Below, piece by piece: positions 23,232 to 31,407 of a stretch of 35,202 bases of DNA (the stretch's first letter is position 1; each line of letters begins with the position of its first letter). The stretch comes from Embleya sp040605455 (GTDB lineage: Bacteria > Actinomycetota > Actinomycetes > Streptomycetales > Streptomycetaceae): NCBI RefSeq assembly GCF_040605455.1, contig NZ_JBEXCV010000100.1, forward strand, positions 1 to 35,202, read 5' to 3'. The notes beneath the pieces are model-generated. The model was given only the letters and a program-made list of their open reading frames with translations. It was not told where the DNA came from and made no database searches. The position numbers and the translations under genes are program-made.

Positions 23232-24605
23232 ATGCGTACCACCCCCGCGCAGCTCCTCGAACAGGCCTGGCGCGCCCTCGGCGGCGACCCCGCCGACCGC
23301 GCGCACATCACCCTCACCGGCCCCGAGTACACCCTCTCCTCCGCGCTGCCGGTGACCGCACTCGCCCAGGCCTCGATCGGCGTCGTCGCGCTCGCCGCGC
23401 GCGAACTGGGCGCGGCTCGCGGCACGTCCTTCGCCGCACCGGTGGTCCTGGACAGCCGCGCCGCGGCCACGGCGATGGCAAGCGACCGGCATCTGCGCCT
23501 GGCCGGCCGGCCGTTGGTGTCGATGCACCCGCTCTCCCGCTTCCATCGCAGCGCCGACGGCTGGGTCCGCCTGCACGGCAACTACCCGCACCACCGCGCC
23601 GCGGCCTTCAGCGCGCTCGGCGTGGACTCGGTGGACGCCGCGATCGACGCACTGGCCAGGCTCACCGGCACACAGATCGAGGAACTGCTCGCGGCCCACG
23701 GCGCGTTGGGCTTCGCCGTGCGCGAACCGAGCGAATGGGCCGCGCATCCGCAGGGCGCATCGATCGCCGCCCTGCCGCTGCTGGAGCTGACCCGCACCAC
23801 AGTCGGCGACCCGTGGTCCCTCAGGCGCGACCCCGCACCCGCCGCCGGCGTCCGGATCCTGGACCTGACCCGGGTGCTCGCCGGCCCCACCGGCACCCGC
23901 ACCCTCGCCCATCTGGGCGCCGACGTCCTGCGCGTGGACTCGCCGCACCTGCCGGAGAACCCGGGCGAGTACTGGGACAACGCGTTCGGCAAACGCTCCA
24001 CCCTGCTCGACCTGCGTGATCGCACGGATCGCGCCCGCTTCGACGAACTGCTCTCCCGGGCCGATGTGTTGATCACCGGCTACCGCACCGACGCGATGGC
24101 CGCGCTGGGCCTGGACCAGAACACGCTCGGCGCCCGGCACCCGGGGCTGATCACCGCCGCTTTCAACGCGTGGGGCCCCGGGCCGTGGATCAACCGCCGC
24201 GGCTTCGACAGCCTGGTCCAGGGCGCCTGCGGAATCGCCCGGATCGAGGCGGGCGAACGGCCGGACCCGGGCGCGCTGCCGACCCAGGCACTGGACCGGG
24301 CCACCGGATACCTGCTCGCGGCGGCCGTCCTGCGCGCCCTGACGCTGCGCCTGGCCGACCACCGGGGCAGCAGGATCGACCTCGCACTGGCCCGCACCGC
24401 CCGCTGGTTGACCGGCGCCCACGCGCCCGACGAGCCCGAGGTCGCCGAGCCGTACGACCCGGCCCCGTATCTGACCACCACCGACACGGCCGTGGGGCCG
24501 CTCACCCACGCGCTGCCGCCGTTCGAACTGCCCGGGCTGCCCGCGGCATGGGCCGATCCACCCACCCCCTGGGGCTCCGACGCACCGGTGTGGCGCACCG
24601 CCTGA
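23232..24605 (+). CDS. Family III (CaiB/BaiF) CoA-transferase with atypical domain order
   Basis: A 457-residue protein. The segment that normally opens family III CoA-transferases, VRILDLTRVLAGPTGTRTLA followed by HLGADVLRVD, lies at 207-236 instead of near residue 5. The catalytic Asp motif GFDSLVQGACGIA follows at the usual distance (D326). The first 200 residues contain a stretch like the small domain of the family (HRSADGWVRLHGNYPHHRAA, 105-124), while the C-terminal part after 340 is short. The order suggests a circularly permuted or fused, partly degenerate double domain. The family transfers CoA between carboxylic acids or racemises acyl-CoAs. It lies near crotonase and hotdog genes, so acyl-CoA metabolism is likely, but the substrate is unknown. 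Confidence 0.85.
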   Translation: MRTTPAQLLEQAWRALGGDPADRAHITLTGPEYTLSSALPVTALAQASIGVVALAARELGAARGTSFAAPVVLDSRAAATAMASDRHLRLAGRPLVSMHPLSRFHRSADGWVRLHGNYPHHRAAAFSALGVDSVDAAIDALARLTGTQIEELLAAHGALGFAVREPSEWAAHPQGASIAALPLLELTRTTVGDPWSLRRDPAPAAGVRILDLTRVLAGPTGTRTLAHLGADVLRVDSPHLPENPGEYWDNAFGKRSTLLDLRDRTDRARFDELLSRADVLITGYRTDAMAALGLDQNTLGARHPGLITAAFNAWGPGPWINRRGFDSLVQGACGIARIEAGERPDPGALPTQALDRATGYLLAAAVLRALTLRLADHRGSRIDLALARTARWLTGAHAPDEPEVAEPYDPAPYLTTTDTAVGPLTHALPPFELPGLPAAWADPPTPWGSDAPVWRTA

Positions 24606-24806
24606 ACCACCCCGTCGCCGCGTCTTCGGCCGCACCCCGGCGAACCTCCCGACCCACCGTCAACTTCCGTACCGACAACCGGACTTGATCGACAAATGCG
24701 CAGGTCGCACGGATCCCGATGTCAGTGCCGGATGGGATGCTCGACGCATGGGTTGAGCGCCACCGCGGCCGACCCGCCGCGGCTCGACGCAGAGGAGGAT
24801 CCCTCG

Positions 24807-25313
24807 ATGTCCACTGTCAACACCATGATCCGGCTGACCCCCGTGAAACCCGCGACCGTGCGCCGGGCCCTGACCCGGATCGACACCAAGACCGTGCGCA
24901 CCCACCCGGACGGCGTGCGGCCCGGCGCGCCCGGCATCTCGGTACGCACACTGGCCACTCTCCAGCGTCGGCGCCTGATCCGACTCGGCGCCGAAGTGCC
25001 GCTGCGCGGACGCAACATGGGCATCACCAGGGCCGGCCGACAGGCGCTGATCGCGCGCGGCGCGCACCGCAAGGGCGCCTGGGCGCGGCTGCTGCGCGAG
25101 GAACTGACCTGGACCACCGCGGGCGGCGAGGTGCTGGAGATCGCCGCCATGCATCCCTACCACTGCGCGAACGCGGCCGCCTGGCTCCAGCGCAACGCGT
25201 CGGCGATCCGCGCCGACGCCGAACCGCGCCGGCGCGGCGACGCGGTCGCCTGGATCGACGAGACGCCGCTGATGCGCGCGCTGGTGGCCGCGGTCGAGGG
25301 CGCCCTGCCGTAA
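24807..25313 (+). CDS. Hypothetical protein with winged-helix-like segment
   Basis: A 168-residue protein I do not recognise. Residues about 45-85 (SVRTLATLQRRRLIRLGAEV, then the wing-like GITRAGRQALIARG) look like the winged-helix pattern of actinomycete proteins that end such a unit with LT-x-x-GR-x-AL. The C-terminal half has HPYHCANAAAWLQRNASAIR and WIDETPLMRALVAAV, suggesting helices. The ATG at 24807 follows a strong GAGGAGG (24792-24798). It could be a DNA-binding protein or just share the motif. A long hairpin follows the stop. Confidence 0.6.
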   Translation: MSTVNTMIRLTPVKPATVRRALTRIDTKTVRTHPDGVRPGAPGISVRTLATLQRRRLIRLGAEVPLRGRNMGITRAGRQALIARGAHRKGAWARLLREELTWTTAGGEVLEIAAMHPYHCANAAAWLQRNASAIRADAEPRRRGDAVAWIDETPLMRALVAAVEGALP

Positions 25314-25320
25314 AGCGCGT

Positions 25321-25367
25321 CGAGCCCGGCGTTCGTCCACCGAACCGGTGGGCGACCGCCGGGCTCG
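25321..25367 (+). terminator. Long hairpin terminator
   Basis: Eleven-base perfect arms (cgagcccggcg, 25321-25331; cgccgggctcg, 25357-25367) enclose a second stem gtccacc/ggtgggc with one G-U pair. It begins eight bases after the hypothetical gene's stop. Confidence 0.8.
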
Positions 25368-25388
25368 GGGCGGCGCCCCCACTGGGAC

Positions 25389-25688
25389 CTTACGGCCGAC
25401 CGCGGTGTGGATCCACGACTGCGCCGGCCGCTCGGGTGACAGGTCCGCGTCCTCATGCGGACGCCACAACGCCGCTTGGACCAGGCCGGGTTCGACCAGG
25501 TCCACCCCGGCCCGGAAGGACGCGATCTCGGCGTGCGGGCGCGGCAGCATGAACTCGGCGTCGTCGTTGACCTCCAGCACCCGCTCCGCGGAGATCGGCG
25601 GCAGGAAGTCCGACGGGGTGTGCGAGGCGATCGGCAGGCTGCCCGAAGGCACCGCGTCCAGCCGCCGGTTCACCACACCCGCCGGGTC
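25389..25688 (-). pseudogene. C-terminal remnant of a SAM-dependent methyltransferase (Methyltransf_19/DUF574-like)
   Basis: On the minus strand one frame encodes a segment that matches the end of the actinobacterial SAM-methyltransferase family PF04672 in order. It has DPAGVVNRRLDAVPSGS, then IASHTPSDF, then RPHAEIASFRAGVDLVEPGL and ALWRPHEDADLS, finishing at VGRK. Intact members are about 270 residues with a GxGxP SAM-binding motif; here everything N-terminal is missing. The frame runs on past the usual stop, and several family positions are changed (SGSLPIASH for the typical PGSYLALSH). No start or ribosome site supports expression. The remnant occupies most of the 521-base gap between 25313 and 25835; I see nothing else there apart from the terminator. 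Confidence 0.6.
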
Positions 25689-25834
25689 CTCGACGGAAGC
25701 CCGTTCCACAAGGGACTTGCCACGCTTCGCACCCCGACCGGGAACCCTCGACGACGTCCGGGCGAACCCGGGTGATGAGTTTTGCCCGCCACAACGGTCA
25801 TCACCGGGTACAGCGTCGTCACAGGAGGTCGTCG

Positions 25835-26254
25835 ATGGTCGCTCCGTCCGAAACACCCACCGCGCCACCCGGCGCACTGATCGTGTACGCGCCGCTCGTC
25901 CGCGCGGACGTCCCCGGTCTGTGCACCCGCCTGCTCACCCTGCTGAGCGGCGATCCGGCCGACCCGTTCCCGTGCGACGTGAGCGCGCTGACCCGTCCGG
26001 ATCTGGCCGCGATCGAGGCGCTGGCGCGGCTCCAGCTCACTGCCCGCGGCCTCCACCGGCGGATCCGACTGCACAGCGCGAGCGGTGAGTTGTGCGACCT
26101 GCTGACCCTGACCGGCCTGGACTCGATCGTCCCGACCGGCCCGGGCCCGGCCGCGACGCTAGGGCCTGGCATCCAGTGTCGGCGGGAGACCGAACAGCGG
26201 GAACAGGTGCGGGACGTCGAGGAAAGAGTTGAGGCCGATGATCTGCCCCTGTGA
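25835..26254 (+). CDS. STAS-domain protein (MlaB/anti-anti-sigma-like)
   Basis: A 139-residue single STAS-like domain with AGGAGG just before ATG 25835. The core CDVSALTRPDLAAIEALARL, then RRIRLHSASGELCDLLTLTGL matches STAS strands and helices. The phosphorylatable Ser of SpoIIAA-type antagonists (DSSG) is replaced (PDLAA), so regulation by that phosphorylation is unlikely. The last 31 residues (from about G109) are encoded antisense to the 3' end of the sigma factor gene, a 96-base tail-to-tail overlap. That tail (CRRETEQREQVRDVEERVEA) is charged and not part of the fold. The protein may act in a sigma/anti-sigma network, but no anti-sigma gene is adjacent. Confidence 0.75.
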   Translation: MVAPSETPTAPPGALIVYAPLVRADVPGLCTRLLTLLSGDPADPFPCDVSALTRPDLAAIEALARLQLTARGLHRRIRLHSASGELCDLLTLTGLDSIVPTGPGPAATLGPGIQCRRETEQREQVRDVEERVEADDLPL

Positions 26255-27154
26255 CATCTCGATCACCTGGAGCGCCCACGGCTCGAAACTGCCGCCGGGG
26301 CCGCTGGGGCGGTACTGCCCGAAGCCCGGCGTGCCGTTCGCCACGATCGGGACCAGCCGCGAGCCCCGGCAGCCGTGGCCGGTGCCCAGGAACCACGCAC
26401 GGATGTCCTCGTGCCCGCGCAGCCACAGCTCGTACGGCGGCATCGACAGGGTCGCGTCCTCGCGCAGCAGGGCCGTGAGCGAGTCGAGGTCGTAGCGCTC
26501 GAACGCGTCCACATAGCGGGCGAGCAGCGACTGCTGCTCCTCGTCCAGCGGCCGCACCGGGTCGGTCGCGGCGACCTCGTTCTCCGCGAGCGCGGCCCGG
26601 GCCCGCTGGAGCGCGCTGTTCACCGAGGCCACCGTGCTGCCGAGCAACTCGGCCACCTCGCTCGCCTTCCAGGCCAGCACCTCGCGCAGGATCAACACGG
26701 CGCGCTGCCGGGGCGGCAGATGCTGGAGGGCGGCAACGAAGGCGAGCCGCACGCTCTCGCGCGCGACGGCCAACTCGGCCGGGTCGGCCACGCTCGGCAC
26801 GACGCGGCCGTCCGGGATCGGCTCGATCCAGGTGGCCTCGGGCAGCGCGGGGGTCAGCGCCGAGGAGGCGGGCACGGGTGAGGACAGGTCCATCGGTCGG
26901 GCGCGGCGCGCGCGCCCGTTGAGGCTGTCCAGACACACGTTGGTGGCGATCCGGTACAGCCAGGAGCGGATCGAGGAGCGGCCCTCGAATCGGTCGAAAC
27001 TCTTCCAGGCCCGCACCATGGTGTCCTGGACCGCGTCCTCCGCCTCGAAGACCGAGCCCAGCATCCGATAGCAGTAGCCGGTGAGCTCCACTCGAAACGG
27101 CTCGAAGTGCACTTCCACGACGTCGGCGCCGTCCGTTGCCACGAGATCACTCAT
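26159..27154 (-). CDS. ECF sigma factor with C-terminal SnoaL-like domain (SigG/SigJ-like)
   Basis: A 331-residue sigma factor. Region 2 (about 18-85) has YCYRMLGSVFEAEDAVQDTM and SIRSWLYRIATNVCLDSL. Region 4 (about 138-195) has LPPRQRAVLILREVLAWKAS and ELLGSTVASVNSALQRARA. The remaining 130 residues form a SnoaL/NTF2-like domain starting near ARYVDAFERYDLDSLTALLR and ending FLDVPHLFPLFGLPPTL. This layout is that of the SigG-type ECF group (related to ECF41/ECF56), where the SnoaL-like domain replaces a classical anti-sigma factor and tunes activity. GGGAG precedes the ATG. The 3' end overlaps the convergent STAS gene by 96 bases. Confidence 0.92.
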   Translation of the reverse strand: MSDLVATDGADVVEVHFEPFRVELTGYCYRMLGSVFEAEDAVQDTMVRAWKSFDRFEGRSSIRSWLYRIATNVCLDSLNGRARRARPMDLSSPVPASSALTPALPEATWIEPIPDGRVVPSVADPAELAVARESVRLAFVAALQHLPPRQRAVLILREVLAWKASEVAELLGSTVASVNSALQRARAALAENEVAATDPVRPLDEEQQSLLARYVDAFERYDLDSLTALLREDATLSMPPYELWLRGHEDIRAWFLGTGHGCRGSRLVPIVANGTPGFGQYRPSGPGGSFEPWALQVIEMSQGQIIGLNSFLDVPHLFPLFGLPPTLDARP

Positions 27155-27260
27155 CGGGTACTCCCACCGATTTCCGCTGTGTCGACCACGCCCCAGAGTC
27201 TAGGCAGCCGCACCGACACGCTCCTCGGCATCAGGGTTCGCGGCCGCCCGGTCCCGGGCG

Positions 27261-27584
27261 TCAGTCCACCGGCACCGCGACGAGTTCGTCCGCATAGCAC
27301 CACGCCCACTCCTCGCCCGGCTCGAACGAGCGCACCAGCGGGTGGTTCGCGGCGTGCCAGTGCGCGGTCGCGTGCCGGTTCGGCGAGCTGTCGCAACAGC
27401 CGATGTGACCGCACGTCAGGCACTCCCGCAGGTGCACCCACTGCGTACCGTCGCGCAGGCAGTCCTCGCAGCCCTTCGTCGAGCCCGGAACCACCGTCTC
27501 GGGCAGCGTACCCAGGTGCTCGCAGGGCCCGTTCGTGGGTCGCCCGGCACCGTCCTGGACCACCTGGTAACGCATCCCGGTCAT
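27261..27584 (-). CDS. UBP-type zinc-finger protein
   Basis: A 107-residue zinc-binding protein. The pattern of ligands follows the ZnF-UBP domain: C21 and H23 (PCEHLG), C39 and C42 (KGCEDCLRDG), C55 and C58 (ECLTCGHIGC), C63, and the histidines of NRHATAHWHAANHPLV (H71, H75, H77, H81), with the closing PGEEWAWCYAD. In eukaryotes this domain binds ubiquitin C-termini; bacterial stand-alone versions have no established role. ATG 27584 is chosen over 27602 because GAGGAGT lies 7-8 bases upstream. It is divergent from the monooxygenase gene. Confidence 0.88.
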   Translation of the reverse strand: MTGMRYQVVQDGAGRPTNGPCEHLGTLPETVVPGSTKGCEDCLRDGTQWVHLRECLTCGHIGCCDSSPNRHATAHWHAANHPLVRSFEPGEEWAWCYADELVAVPVD

Positions 27585-27754
27585 CGTCTTACTCCTCACC
27601 ACAGCGCCACGGGCGTCCCGCGATGCCGCGGGCCCGATCGATCTTCCTCTTCCCTACCACGCAGGGCACGACCACGCGAGCGCGGTGGCCCGGCGGCACC
27701 ACCACGCGGCGGCGGTGACGGCACCAGGGCCGCGCACGGTCTTCCGCACCGAGA

Positions 27755-27768
27755 CTACTTGTCAGTAG
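27755..27768. promoter_or_regulatory. Short dyad upstream of the monooxygenase gene
   Basis: ctact-tgtc-agtag is a perfect 5-bp inverted repeat 40 bases before the monooxygenase GTG, in the divergent gap with the zinc-finger gene. Its AT-rich centre suits a TetR-type operator, but no regulator gene is adjacent. Confidence 0.35.
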
Positions 27769-27807
27769 CCTCCGGATGCAGCGCCCCAATCCGGTACGGA
27801 GGCCGCA

Positions 27808-29292
27808 GTGGACACGACGCACGTTCGGGTGGCCGTAATCGGGGCGGGCTTCTCCGGCCTGGCCGCCGGCCATCGACTTCGACGGCACGCCGGCATCGAG
27901 GACTTCGTCATCTTGGAGCGCGCCCACGACGTCGGCGGCACCTGGCGGGACAACACGTACCCGGGCGCGGCCTGCGATGTGCCGTCCAACCTGTATTGCT
28001 TCTCGTACGCGCCGAACCCGGCCTGGTCGCACGCGTTCTCGGCGGGCGCCGAGATCCAGGCGTACCTGCGCCGCTGTGCGCGCGAGTTCGGCCTGCTGCC
28101 GCACCTGCGACTCGGCCACGAGGTGACCGCCGCCCGGTGGGAGCACGAGCGGGCGCGCTGGCGACTGACCACCGGCGCCGGCACGTACACCGCCGACGTG
28201 GTGATCGCCGGAGCCGGCCCGCTCACCGAGCCGGCGCTGCCCGCGCTGCCCGGTCTGGAGGACTTCGGCGGGCACGTGTTCCACTCCGCCCGCTGGGACC
28301 ACGAGCACGACCTGACCGGCAGGCACGTAGCGGTGGTGGGTACGGGCGCCTCCTCGGTCCAGTTCGTCCCGCGGATCCAACCGCGGGCAAGCCGCCTGGA
28401 CGTGTACCAGCGCACGCCGCCGTGGATCATGCCGCGCCGCGACCGACCGCTGCCCGGCTGGCAGCGGCGGCTCTACCGGCGGCTGCCGGCGGCGCAGCAG
28501 GTGGTGCGTCAGGGGTTGTACTGGCAGCGCGAAGCCACCCTCGGCGCGTTCTTGGGGCCGCGCGACTTCTTCACCGCACTGGCCACGAAGCAGGCCTTGG
28601 CGCACCTGCGCAAACAGGTCACGGACGCCGGGCTGCGCACCCGACTGACCCCCGACTACCGGCTCGGCTGCAAGCGGGTGTTGCTGTCGAACGACTACTA
28701 TCCGGCGCTGAACAGGCCCAACGTCGAGGTGGTGACCTCCGCGATCACCGCGGTGCGCCCGGGCGGGTTGGTCACCGCGGACGGGATCGAGCACAAGGCG
28801 GACACGATCGTCTTCGGCACCGGGTTCGAAGCCACCCGGCCGCCGATCGCGAGCATCGTCACCGGGCGCGACGGGCGCACGCTGAGCGAGGTGTGGTGCG
28901 AGGGGATGGCGGCCCACCAGGGGTCGATGGTGGCCGGCTTCCCGAATCTGTTCCTGGTGATCGGTCCGGGCACCGGGCTGGGGCACTCGTCGATGACCGT
29001 GGTGATCGAGGCGCAGGTGCGCTACGCGGTGGACGCGATCCGGCAGATGCACGATCAGGGCATCGCCGATGTCGAGGTGCTGCCCGAGGCGCAGGACGCC
29101 TACAACGAGTGGCTGGACGAGCGGATGAGTCGCACGGTGTGGACCACCGGCGGGTGTACGAGTTGGTACGTGGACGAGCGCAACGGCCGGGTCACCGCGC
29201 TGTGGCCGGGTTCGCTGACCCGATTTCGGCGGATGAATCGAGGCTTCTCGCCGGCGGGTCATCGGGCGCGGCGGTGGGATCGACTCGCCTAG
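27808..29292 (+). CDS. Flavin-containing / Baeyer-Villiger-type monooxygenase
   Basis: A 494-residue flavoprotein. It has the FAD motif VAVIGAGFSGLAAG (GxGxxG at 12-17), the GGTWRDNTYPGAACDVPSNLY segment typical of Baeyer-Villiger enzymes, the fingerprint F-x-G-x-x-x-H-[TS]-x-x-W (F153 to W163, FGGHVFHSARW), and the NADPH motif VVGTGASS (176-183). It would insert one oxygen atom into a ketone (giving an ester) or oxidise a heteroatom, using NADPH and O2. GTG 27808 has GGAGG 6 bases upstream. It heads a group with an SDR and an alpha/beta hydrolase, resembling part of the mycobacterial mymA cluster, where related enzymes act on lipids. The substrate is unknown. Confidence 0.9.
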   Translation: MDTTHVRVAVIGAGFSGLAAGHRLRRHAGIEDFVILERAHDVGGTWRDNTYPGAACDVPSNLYCFSYAPNPAWSHAFSAGAEIQAYLRRCAREFGLLPHLRLGHEVTAARWEHERARWRLTTGAGTYTADVVIAGAGPLTEPALPALPGLEDFGGHVFHSARWDHEHDLTGRHVAVVGTGASSVQFVPRIQPRASRLDVYQRTPPWIMPRRDRPLPGWQRRLYRRLPAAQQVVRQGLYWQREATLGAFLGPRDFFTALATKQALAHLRKQVTDAGLRTRLTPDYRLGCKRVLLSNDYYPALNRPNVEVVTSAITAVRPGGLVTADGIEHKADTIVFGTGFEATRPPIASIVTGRDGRTLSEVWCEGMAAHQGSMVAGFPNLFLVIGPGTGLGHSSMTVVIEAQVRYAVDAIRQMHDQGIADVEVLPEAQDAYNEWLDERMSRTVWTTGGCTSWYVDERNGRVTALWPGSLTRFRRMNRGFSPAGHRARRWDRLA

Positions 29293-29305
29293 GCCAGTTA
29301 TCGGA

Positions 29306-29338
29306 TCATCAGACTTATCCGGTCGTGGAATCTGATGA
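29306..29338 (+). promoter_or_regulatory. Dyad between monooxygenase and SDR genes
   Basis: The perfect arms tcatcaga (29306-29313) and tctgatga (29331-29338) surround 17 bases, starting 14 bases after the monooxygenase stop. It could be a weak terminator or an operator for an internal promoter of the SDR and hydrolase genes. Confidence 0.45.
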
Positions 29339-29413
29339 GATGCAGGCGGCCCTGCGCGCGGTGCGAGCGGGACCGGCGGTCCGGGGTTCGGGCGGTACGA
29401 ACAGGGAGTGCGT

Positions 29414-30318
<905 letters not shown>

Positions 30319-30337
<19 letters not shown>

Positions 30338-30360
30338 AACCCCGTTACCGGCGGGTAGAA
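30319..30360. repeat. 21-bp tandem duplication containing the SDR stop codon
   Basis: Positions 30319-30339 and 30340-30360 are identical except for one base (a30323 versus g30344). Each unit contains the small dyad tacc-ggcg-ggta and the sequence gggtagaa, so the stop codon TAG (30335-30337) is present twice, in the same frame. Confidence 0.85.
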
Positions 30361-30390
30361 AAGAGAGCAGGGCGTAAGCGGGAGGCGAAC

Positions 30391-31326
30391 ATGACGGCGG
30401 ACATCAGGGGCTCCGGGGCACTCGTGCGACAGAACGTCACGGTCCGTACCGGCGACGGCGCGGCACTTCGGGTGAACGTGTCGGGGCCGCCGGATGCGGC
30501 GGTCACGGTCGTCTTCGCGCACGGCTGGACCCTGCACGGCGACATCTGGCGGGCCCAGGTCGAGGCGCTGGTGTCGGCGGGCGTGCGTACGGTCAGCTAC
30601 GACCATCGCGGACACGGGCGATCCACCGCAGGGCGAGCCGCTCCGTGGACGATCGACCTGCTGGGCGACGACCTCGCCGACGTGATCGAGGCGGTCGCGC
30701 CGAACGGCCCGGTGCTGCTGTGCGGACACTCCATGGGCGGCATGACGATCATGGCGCTGGCCGCGTCCCGGCCCGAGCTGTTCGGGTCGCGGGTGGCCGG
30801 CGTGGTCTTGGTCGGCACCTCGGCGGGCGACCTGGTGCCGACCGGACGCGGGCTGCCCGCGGCGGTGCGGCTCAGGTCCGCCGCGCAGACCCGATTCTTC
30901 ACGTTCGGACGACGCCACCCGCGCCTGGTGGCCCGGGGGCGGACCCTGCTGCCGGGCCCGAACCGGCCGGGTCACCTGCGAATCGTGCGGCGCAGCCTGT
31001 TCGGTCCGACGGCCGACCCGACGGTGGTGCGCGACTGCGCGCAGATGTTGTTCGCGACGCCGATGACGACCGTATGCGGATTCTTCCCGGCGCTGGCCGG
31101 CCACGACAAGGCCGGCGCGCTGACCGCGCTCGCGGGCGTGCCGGTGCACATCGTGGTGGGCGCCCACGACCGGCTCACCCCGCTCGCGCACAGCCGGGCG
31201 CTGGCGGTCGAGCTGCCCGAGGCCACGCTGCACATCGAGCCCGACTGCGGGCACATGGTCTTCACCGAACGCCCGGACAGCGTGATCGCACCACTGCGCA
31301 CCCTGTGCGCGGGCATGGCCGCGTGA
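30391..31326 (+). CDS. Alpha/beta hydrolase
   Basis: A 311-residue hydrolase. The nucleophile elbow GHSMGG gives S114, VVGAHDRLTP gives D260 and the final CGHMVF gives H288, so the triad is complete. The oxyanion-hole HGW (44-46) and the YDHRGHGRS motif (70-78) are typical of the epoxide hydrolase/esterase branch. A cap region (about 140-225) with several Arg/Pro residues covers the site. ATG 30391 follows GGGAGG (30380-30385). As third gene after a Baeyer-Villiger enzyme, an esterase role on the ester product is a natural inference. It ends at overlapping hairpins and converges on the HelR gene. Confidence 0.9.
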   Translation: MTADIRGSGALVRQNVTVRTGDGAALRVNVSGPPDAAVTVVFAHGWTLHGDIWRAQVEALVSAGVRTVSYDHRGHGRSTAGRAAPWTIDLLGDDLADVIEAVAPNGPVLLCGHSMGGMTIMALAASRPELFGSRVAGVVLVGTSAGDLVPTGRGLPAAVRLRSAAQTRFFTFGRRHPRLVARGRTLLPGPNRPGHLRIVRRSLFGPTADPTVVRDCAQMLFATPMTTVCGFFPALAGHDKAGALTALAGVPVHIVVGAHDRLTPLAHSRALAVELPEATLHIEPDCGHMVFTERPDSVIAPLRTLCAGMAA

Positions 31327-31339
31327 GACGTGCCGTGAC

Positions 31340-31397
31340 GCGAACGCCGGCCGGGCCGGGCCGACCGGTCCGTCCGGCGTTCGCGGACGGACCGGTC
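31340..31397. terminator. Two overlapping hairpins between convergent genes
   Basis: Hairpin A pairs 31340-31350 with 31374-31384 (11 bp, perfect). Hairpin B pairs 31363-31375 with 31385-31397 (13 bp, perfect). They share bases 31374-31375 and B's loop is A's right arm, so both cannot form together. This suits a bidirectional terminator in which each strand's transcript uses a different stem. Confidence 0.75.
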
Positions 31398-31407
31398 CCC
31401 GGAAGCG

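Noticed and set aside
24660..25877. A 405-codon minus-strand frame as an intact gene
   Set aside because: Most of it is antisense to the well-supported gene at 24807-25313. Only the part 25389-25688 has family resemblance, so it was kept as a remnant.
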